This document shows, piece by piece, positions 56,720 to 64,000 of a DNA stretch of 64,000 nt. Position 1 is the stretch's first letter. The number at the start of each line of letters is the position of its first letter. Source of the DNA: Plazaster borealis (Eukaryota; Echinodermata; Asteroidea; Forcipulatida; Labidiasteridae); contig CM037461.1 in assembly GCA_021014325.1 (NCBI GenBank), positions 8,895,501-8,959,500 on the forward strand. Direction: 5' to 3'. The translations under genes were made by a program, and so were the position numbers. The notes below the pieces were generated by a model, which had not been told where the DNA came from, searched no databases, and worked only from the letters and a program-made list of their open reading frames with translations.

Positions 56720-58282
56720 AACGTCGTTTTTTTTAGAAAAAGGTAATTTTTCACCCCAATATTCGAATCAGAGAAAGGCTTCAGGCATCTGAAAGAACAC
56801 ATTTCTATGCAACAAGGGTGTTTGTTTTGTTCATTATTTTCTTGAAACTTCGATGACCTGAGCCCAAATTTTTACAGATTTGTTATTTCACTGGTGCACA
56901 TTTCATATCAAATAGGGATTTTTAACACTGAACTAGCCAGCTGAACCACTTGCAGTGAATTTTGACTGGTCCTCGGGTGTTTTAACTGGCATTTGGCCAG
57001 CAGACCACTGTTAAAGGGAGAACCCTGTGTACTTGATGAATACAAGATGAAAGTTTGCACAAAAGATATGAACAAAAGATGCACTCTGTATGTACGATTT
57101 AACTACTTCAGCAGTTCAGTAATGTAAACCTACAATGCATGTATTAAATTGTAAAACCCTGCTGGATTACATGGCAAATTAGGTGCCCAAGTTTTGCTTA
57201 AAGTCATGTTAAAAAATCAAAGATCTTGACAAAAATACCTCGTGTACAGTTAAATCATAGAACCAGTTGTTCAGTGGTCACAATGCGATAAGCAATCTAT
57301 TAGCAGCGCTGATTATGTTTACTTCTAAGAAAGTTGCAACTCCTTCCATGGTCCTCCCTCTATGGTGTAAAGTATTAATTTTATTCATGCCATGTGAATT
57401 GTCCTAAATGAATGCTCAGACAAAGAGTACATGATGAGACAATTGTGTTAATAAAAGCCAAGTGGTCTTTCCTACACACTTCTGCTGGAGTTTGTTACTT
57501 ATGAAATGAAAAGAGTACTTTCCATAATTACATGTGTTATGTTTCAGCTTCAAAATTTATTTTTGACTGCGATATGTAGTAAATAATTAATTTCAAGCAT
57601 ACAAAACAGCTGAATGACGTAACAAAACATGAAACCCTTTAAAAATGTTGCTGCGTGTCCAACAAGAAATTGATCCAAATCGGGATATTTAAAGCCCTTT
57701 TATTATACTCGCCCTCAGGATTAGGGTATGTTGTTCTAATAATTTCCATAACACATGATGGTAGTGGAACACGATTAAATCGGCCCAAATATCCCAAGCA
57801 CCATCTCACGACCTGGCGATACGCAACATGACGCAACTTCCTAGGAAGGATATAGAAAAATAAACCATGTCAATTTTAATTTATCAACATTATATAAAAT
57901 AAAAAAATATTAAAAAAAAGTTTACATGTATCAACACTCAGGCCTTGAACTTCGCTCTTGAAGGGGCACAGCAATTTTCCTCTGGCATTGTCTGGTAAGG
58001 GGCACTTCAATGAGGAAAATGTAAATTTGTATTGAAAGGGCACCGCAGCAAAAGCACAGGGCACCACGGCAATTGCTGTGGGTGCCGCGGGTTAATTCGA
58101 GGCCTGAACACTTGGTAAACATTTGTTTTATGTTTACAGTGAAACAATAGGCATATTCAACCATGGCCTCATTTTGCACGGATACCTGTTGGTCTTTTCA
58201 AAACCACACGAGTTAAATAGCAGGCTTTCTAGACCTTCTAAAAAAAATTGAATAATTCTTTTAGCAATAATAACTGACTTAC
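56720..58282. other. Intron sequence without genes
   Basis: AT-rich sequence inside intron 4 of locus B. Only the inverted-ended repeat at 57939-58106 stands out. Confidence 0.35.
57939..58106. repeat. Interspersed repeat with CAGGCCT ends
   Basis: The block begins CAGGCCTTGAACTTCGC and ends AATTCGAGGCCTG, an imperfect inverted pair, and its inside consists of several GGGCAC(A/C) words (AAGGGGCACAGCAA, AGGGGCACTTCAA, AGGGCACCGCAGC). Similar repeats occur in many marine invertebrates, as far as I know. Confidence 0.55.
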
Positions 58283-59263
58283 TGGTTAATTGTCCCCTGA
58301 ACTGTGCGTCTCACATACTGCGTTTGGTATTGCATTTATGCAGTGTCAAGAACCGCCGGGTGTAAACAACACGCCTGAAACCAATTGTGCTGGGTTAAAC
58401 ATTGCTCGTGATCATCAATGTTTATTTGAAGCTCTAACATCTCGTTTGAGATGGCGTTGACCTCCTTACACTTACAGCACTTGCAGTTCTCTAATGGTCT
58501 AGACAACACACTTCCCACAGGTGCACCTGTCAAAAAAAAAACCCATTAAAACATAAATAAGTTGCCAGTGAATGATTTTGCAAACACATTTACAGCTTAA
58601 ACACTAACAATTGCAGTAATTAACCGAGGGGTCATCATGGTCATTTATTGCCATTCATTGCAAAACATGTGTATTCTTGCCCAATTTCCATAATTAAAAC
58701 CTTGTTTATCATTTTATTTGCAGTAGATTGTTTTGCATTATACAAACAAGCCACATTTTAAACGTGGACAACTTTACAATTACTAGCATCATGATCTAAC
58801 CAACTCACATTGAACTGGAAAGGATATGAATGTGTTTACCGCACATACCAACAGGAAAATCCAAACCATGTCAAACTAATGAGGAAGGAAGAAACAAGCG
58901 GTGGCTACCTCCTACTCGGAGCGAGACACGATATTAAAAAAAAAGATCGAATCGCAGACACACTAGTGACGGTGTACATTCAATCACAGTCCCGATCACG
59001 AAGACATTTTCCCACTTGCCACTGCTAATGTACTAATTATACAATGTGTTTTGCGTTATAAAACTCACCAGTCGGTATTTACGATACGGTTCAGCCCCAC
59101 GCACGTCCTGGTCGGGTTGATCCTCTCGATCCTGCTGATGGTCGTCATCTTCGGGAGAGCTGAAATCGCTCGAATCGCTGTCTGAATTAGCTCCACTGTC
59201 ACTGGATGGGGCCAGTATCTCCTCAGGAATGCTGTGTGCTTCACAAGAGCTGTCGCTATCCAT
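58283..59263 (-). pseudogene. P2X7-tail-like cysteine-rich protein, two exons
   Basis: Minus-strand exon 1 (59263-59069) starts MDSDSSCEAHSIPEEILAPS, is very acidic and ends at CTG|GTGAGT. Exon 2 (58526-58283; acceptor TTTTGACAG, donor ACCA|GTAAGT) reads ENCKCCKCKEVNAISNEMLE, then CLTQHNWFQACCLHPAVLDT. The pattern of paired cysteines, a His-x-x-Phe-x-x-x-Cys-Leu stretch and VLxTA matches the intracellular C-terminal domain of the P2X7 receptor, which in invertebrates often occurs as a stand-alone module. A CTCGKC word at the exon 2 start, expected in this domain, is in another frame, and TAA at 58336-58338 cuts the frame before the typical QYQTQYVRR end. So the copy is probably broken. Exons 1 and 2 do not join in the conserved phase. 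Confidence 0.6.
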
Positions 59264-59661
59264 TATTTTTACAGTTTTGGAGTATTATTTGCAAGAGTAA
59301 GCGAGGAGAATAAACGCAGACATTTTCCTTCCTCCATGCATTAACGTGTGTATATAATGCTCAGGTCAACAGGGTCACGTATAGACCTCGATGTGTGTAT
59401 GCACGGTGTGACATCACGCGCTTGGTCTTGCATTTATAATGAGCATGCTGACGACTCCATTCACTATAGAAATTCTTCCGAATTCACCGTGCAGACGCCC
59501 GTGAACACAGCGCAGAAAATTTGCTTTTAGGAGTGAATCGAAATACCGTTCAGTATTAAACTGAGTTGATGTCACAATGGACAATGACTGAGTATATTTC
59601 CAAAGTATAAAGCAGATTCCTACTACTCGTTTTATTTACTCTTTAAGTGGATATACCTTAG

Positions 59662-60170
59662 GAAGTGGGAACACCAGTGGACACACATCCTTCAGCACAC
59701 CATCTCTTGTGTTGAAGTTAGGGCCAAATCTCAAAAGGTGTGCCCAATTGCTTCGTGGGGAAGCACTGAGGGTTAAGGATGACACAACTGCAAATGAGAT
59801 TGACAGGTACTTGGAACTACATTCAGCAGAGTAGAGCAGCTGTCATCAGTTGCATTAAAGACACTGAATAGGCGCAAACAGAACCAACCAGAGAACTTGC
59901 CACTCACAAATGACATGGTTAAGATGAGAAAGTACATGGTCAAGAGTATTGGTGTCGCCACGCAAGAATACATGAAAAGTCCAACCCCAGAATTATACAA
60001 AAAACTCACTGAATTGGTTTGTGCACGTGTCATATCCTTTAATAAAAGAAGGAGCGGAGAAGCATCTAGGTTGCTAGTTGAAACATACACGAGTCAACCT
60101 GATTGGGGGCTACAAGAAATCAGGAAATCCATTCAAGCCTCTCAGAAACGGAGCAGCAACTGTGCCAAAG
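59662..60170 (+). pseudogene. Locus B exon 5: helical core
   Basis: After the acceptor TACCTTAG, STPSLVLKLGPNLKRCAQLL is read in phase with exon 4. Near 59832 the conserved reading moves by one base to LSSVALKTLNRRKQNQPENL, PLTNDMVKMRKYM and VISFNKRRSGEASRLL. The donor is CCAAAG|GTAATC at 60170. Confidence 0.7.
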
Positions 60171-61962
60171 GTAATCTACCACTGTGTTAGCCACTAAGAT
60201 AACTTTTGCATATTATTACAGGCATGCAACTCTTCTGTTGATTTCTACTTTTAAAAAAATCTTTGTTTAAACAAGTTCCTCCTGTTTACCGCCGTCATTA
60301 AGAAATGTGCAAAATATGCCCAAATGTAATAGGAGAATATTAGTCTGGCTTTGCAGTGTTTATTAGCCATGATGTCATGGCTGTATGCTATTTTCGTCAA
60401 GCTCATGACCCACCTACCGCATGCGATACTATTGCAGAACTGCCAACTCTCCCTGATTCTGCAGAAAGTTCCCTGAAAGCAAACCAATCTGTCCATGTTC
60501 TGATGAACAAATTTGAAAATCTCCTTGATTGTGGAACCTTTTTCCCTATTATGTTGAATGTAATTCTAAATATCTTCCTGATTGTTGTACAAAATCTCCC
60601 TGATTGCAAGATGCAAACGTTGGCAGCTCTGCTATTGCACTGAACCTAGCTGTCTGATGTGTTCATCGAAAACTTTTTTCGGACAGAAAATGGCTTATAA
60701 TCGCAAGTTGTCGCAACTCTCTCAAAAAACGGCTCTGGGCAATCCTTTTGGTTAAAAGTTGGTCGCATGACCATGTTTACCTGGTATTAAACGACTGATA
60801 CAGAGCTTTTTGAAGACCGATTGGCTAAAATGCTTTCATAGCAATACGCAAGTTAGCGTGGAAGCTTAAATGTAGTATCTATTAGTGTGCAAGTACGCAC
60901 AACCATTGAGCAGCACGTGCAATTTGACCCCCTGTTGAGAGAGCCCGAGGACAAGGAATAAAAAAATACAAAAGTTAGGCACCTTGTCAAAACTATCCCC
61001 AAGAATATTCAGGGATATCTGTCCCAGTCGTGGTTTTCTGGTCGGGATGAATTGTTATTTAGTTTCTCTCCCGGTCGGCTCTCTCCCGGTGCTGGACCAC
61101 ACTTTCCCGGAGTTTGTTTATACTCCCCTGCTGAGCTCTCTGCGGTTTGGCCCTGATAAGATCTCACACCCTCCAGGGCATGGCTTTTCAGCAACACAGA
61201 GCTTAAAAATCTATCAACCACGATCTATAATTAACCTTTGCCAAAACAATATAATTATGTTCCAAACATCAATCTGTGCTGCTAGTTTTGGAATGGTAGG
61301 ATGGTGTTTAGATAACTTGTATTACAATTGATCCCTTATTGTGAACAAACCCCATCATGATTACATTTGTTTGATTGCGCATCATCGTGGCACAATTATT
61401 ACCCACGTCAAGGTTTTTTTTACCCTTCTTGGAAAAAATACATGGAAGAAGACTGCATGAAAAACCTACATATATAAACAGTAGACACATTCACTCATGA
61501 AAAAAAATTAACACACACAGATTTTTGTTTAAACCACAATGTATTATATTTAAACTCATCACTCAGTTATATGTTACAGGCCTGTGAGTGGACCCTTAAA
61601 AAAAAGCTGAAACACTACATGATGTAAGAATGATCATGGAAGTTAAGGAACGTCAAGTGAGCGTCACGTAAATGCCTCACGTGACTCACGTGAGGCATTT
61701 ACGGTGGTCGAATTGGGGCACCCTAATGATGCAGTAACTAGGCTTATTTCACATTATTGTAGTTTAACAATTGTTGCCAAGTTTATATGACAAAAACGCT
61801 GAAAATGATTTCAAGAATTAAACTGCTAGTTTCACTTCTTAATTTTAATGTACACACACTTTGTCGTTGTTTTAAATGTAATGTAAATCCGAACCTCAAT
61901 AAAAGCAAGTACATGTACACTGTGCAGGTCATTTAAACCTACAATGTTTGACCTCCTTATAT
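60171..61962. other. No gene recognised
   Basis: Between locus B exon 5 and the hAT relic no coding sequence is supported. The region may be intron of locus B if the missing recombinase-like exons lie beyond 64000. The open frame at 60984-61331 has no recognisable motif. Confidence 0.35.
61667..61703. repeat. Perfect 18-bp-arm palindrome with two CACGTG boxes
   Basis: CGTAAATGCCTCACGTGA (61667-61684), one C, then TCACGTGAGGCATTTACG (61686-61703). Each arm contains CACGTG, the E-box bound by bHLH factors. The symmetry is exact. Confidence 0.9.
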
Positions 61963-64000
61963 CTATAAGGCTCTTTTGCATCTTTTGTCCTGGTGGTCAG
62001 CAAGATCCTCCTGTGCCATACGAAATCGCTGCAGTTTCATTGTGACTTTGGATGACAGTGTAGCTGGTGGTTTATCCAAGCCCAGTTTTTTCAACTTTTC
62101 CTGTGTTTCCTTACTTCCAGTGTCTTTCTGATCAGAATATGTGCGATAAGCAACCCTCATATTTCGGCACAAGGTGGTGTTTACTGGGGTGTATGGTGGG
62201 TCAGCTCTGTCAAAATACTGTAATGCTGTTTTGTTGGTAGCCATGAGCTCATACTTGATGGTCTGAATGGCAGAAAAGCTGCCTACTTGTAAGCTAGATT
62301 TCCTCTTGTTCATAACCTCCTGCATAATGCTGAAGGATGACTCAACAGCTGGGCCATGGAAGCAGCTTAGTATGGCAAACACCATTTTGGTCAAGTGTGG
62401 GTATGTGTTGGAATATCCACTCCAAAATTTGACAATGTCTGGGTCTCCTGTTTCAATTGTGTTACCTCCTAATTGAAATTGACGTGCTTCTATATCAAAT
62501 TGTTCCTTGCTATGATCATCTGTCAATACATTACAAACCAACTGGGGTAACTTCAAGAAGTATTTCAGTGTGATAGTATGGCCCTGCAGCATGGATCAAT
62601 GGCTGATATGCTTCTTAAAAGTTCATTGTTCACTGGCATTTTCCTCTGTAGACATGCTGCACATTTGACATAAGCTTTAATTAGTGTTTCGATAACTTCC
62701 TGGGCCATTGTCTTTGGCAAATTTCTCTGAATATGCTTTACAAGAAATACTGCATGATCTGGGAGGTGATTCGTCTTGTCGTCTACCTGCAGCAGAGTTA
62801 GTCTTCTTGATGTTATTTCATTCAGCTTCTCTGGTTTGATGAAACAACACATGAAGTTTTTCAGCAGTTCTGTTTGCTTGTCATTGAGAAGATGAATCAT
62901 AGACGTCTTTGTTTGAAAGAGCAACACATATTTTTTGAGGAGTGGAAGGACTGAAGAAAAATATGGAGTAAGACTTTGGTTTTGGAACCAGTGTAGAACA
63001 GCTTCTGTACAATTCTCTTTGTTCTTTCCGCACCCTCTTTAGTCATTCTCTTTATCTTCAGCTTCATTTTGTTTTGCAGCTCTTTTAGTCCTTTTGCATC
63101 GTCTTATCAATATTGTGCTTCTTGTATACATCAAGAATACATGCAAGGTAGGTGATTCGATCAGTGTCGGAAAGGAATGCAAAATAAAACACCAGATATG
63201 CATCCCACATACGTTCCGTATCAACACTTACATCATATACTGATAGCCATCTATGGCTCACATAGAGTTCAGGGGAGGTACTTTTAATGCCCAATGTCTC
63301 ACATATTAAAAACAGCACTTCTTTCTTATCAGCAGACCATTTGAAGTCGTTGTACAAACTTGTCAATAAAAATTCAACATACTTTTCGAATGGTTCACAG
63401 AAAGCTTTGGCGGCATTGTGTGCATGGTGACAGGAGTCACCATCTACATCAAGCATGTGTGGGGCTTTGTTTCTCCTAATCAATGTTTCTAGGCCTGCTT
63501 TTGAGCCTCGCATCACATTACAGCTATCCATCAGCATGGAAACAAGGTTCTCCCAAGGCAGTCTTAGCTCCTCAAACAACCTCACCAGTTGGTCATATAT
63601 GCTCTGGGTGTCTACTTTCGTGAGTGCAAATGACGACAAGTGCTTGATTACTACTTTTTCCTCTCTTCCCGAGTAGTAACATACCAACACAGACACAACT
63701 CGAAGGTTAGATTGGCTTGTGCATTCATTGATGTTCAAGGAAAAATATGATGTCTGTAGATCTTGAACACATTCATCTTGAAAGGTTTTGCCAAGTCCAT
63801 GTCATTTTGTACGAGGCTGACGTGCGGTCCATCGAAAGACCATCTAATGCTTGCTTATCTTTGGCAAGGGATTTACTCAGTGCGATTATATCAGGAATAA
63901 CAGCATACGGTAACAATTTTTCAGCAGCAAAAGCCAGGACAGTTGCTTCTGCAGTGGACACTCCGTCCATCAGTGAGACTCGTTTTGGAAGGATGCTACT
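61963..64000 (-). pseudogene. hAT-superfamily transposase-like gene, frameshifted, continues beyond the window
   Basis: From the right edge leftward on the minus strand: DGVSTAEATVLAFAAEKLLP (63970 onward), SLNINECTSQSNLRVVSVLV, LPWENLVSMLMDSCNVMRGS, DGDSCHHAHNAAKAFCEPFE, LYVSHRWLSVYDV, then, in other frames, VLLFQTKTSMIHLLND and finally GPAVESSFSIMQEVMNKRKS. The last is the hATC dimerisation domain, and DECTS, DSCNVMRG and SHRWLS are typical of a hAT-like family widespread in marine invertebrates and fish. Frameshifts lie near 63795, 63100 and 62590, and an in-frame stop near 63039. The N-terminus is outside the window, so a BED finger cannot be checked. Confidence 0.8.

Larger units (their letters stand above)
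50827..60170 (+). pseudogene. C2H2 zinc-finger / tyrosine-recombinase-family gene (locus B), five exons seen, catalytic part not in window
   Basis: Candidate plus-strand exons with GT/AG borders: 50827-50864, 51364-51430, 52551-52633, 53594-54299 and 59662-60170. The first three code for acidic, serine-rich sequence (MMDTDDSDYV; VSDKDTTSSDDSRSTTASED). Exon 4 has zinc-finger-like parts and exon 5 the helical core with FNKRRSGEASRL, parallel to YNKRRSGELEAI in locus A. Exons 4 and 5 join in phase (AAAG G|GT to AG|GAAGTGGG). A frameshift lies in the first zinc finger near 53672 and another in exon 5 near 59832. Intron 4 (5.4 kb) contains a THAP fragment, a palindrome and a P2X7-tail-like gene. 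The recombinase-like C-terminus was not found before 64000. It is a relative of locus A and not a copy of it, since sequence identity is modest. Confidence 0.62.

Noticed and set aside
60984..61331. 115-codon open frame
   Set aside because: No recognisable domain, no splice signals and an overlapping frame on the other strand; not enough support.

Overview
The window looks like a repeat-dense piece of a metazoan nuclear genome, most likely a marine deuterostome and probably an echinoderm of the sea-star type. The reasons are spliceosomal introns with GT/AG borders, a base composition of roughly 35-40% GC, tRNA-derived SINEs, several short inverted-repeat elements of kinds I associate with echinoderm genomes (GGGCCCAATTTCAT ends; ACACTATTGGTAATTAC ends), and protein families (C2H2 plus tyrosine-recombinase-like, DUF7869-like, SWIM plus YqaJ, P2X7-tail-like) that are common in echinoderms, lancelets and cnidarians. 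The species cannot be named from the sequence. No bacterial genes, rRNA, functional tRNA or CRISPR array was seen.

Layout. 1-8 kb: gene-poor, with a diverged tandem array, a near-perfect 88-bp hairpin and a 1.2-kb tandem duplication. 8.3-17.2 kb, minus strand: a spliced C2H2/tyrosine-recombinase-like gene (locus A) with a broken first coding exon, a decayed copy of its catalytic exon, a 0.73-kb foldback element and PWWP-like exons. 18.3-19.7 kb: an internally deleted LTR element with a tRNA-Pro-like primer site. 19.8-24.3 kb: a DNA-transposon-like unit with TTAA borders around a broken DUF7869-like gene. 28.05-37.16 kb: a complete-length Ty3/Gypsy element whose Gag begins with a ComEA-type helix-hairpin-helix and which carries a zinc-finger plus TatD-nuclease gene between pol and the 3' LTR. 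38.8-39.6 kb: a SWIM/YqaJ exon. 42.1-49.9 kb: a second, 5'-truncated Gypsy element, split by a 3.7-kb non-LTR retrotransposon with a clean 5-bp target duplication, and carrying an SGNH-hydrolase-like gene after the integrase. 50.8-60.2 kb, plus strand: a second C2H2/tyrosine-recombinase-family gene (locus B) whose large intron holds a THAP fragment, a 346-bp palindrome, short inverted-repeat elements and a P2X7-tail-like gene on the other strand. 62-64 kb, minus strand: a broken hAT transposase that continues past the window end.

Almost every long coding region has one or more frameshifts or nonsense codons, so most entries are relics, or the assembly carries uncorrected indels; splice phases that still fit in loci A and B argue that some damage is recent or technical. 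The main biological interest is the repeated pattern of LTR elements carrying an extra hydrolase gene where an envelope gene would sit (TatD nuclease in one, SGNH hydrolase in the other), and the DUF7869-like gene enclosed by inverted repeats with TTAA target sites.
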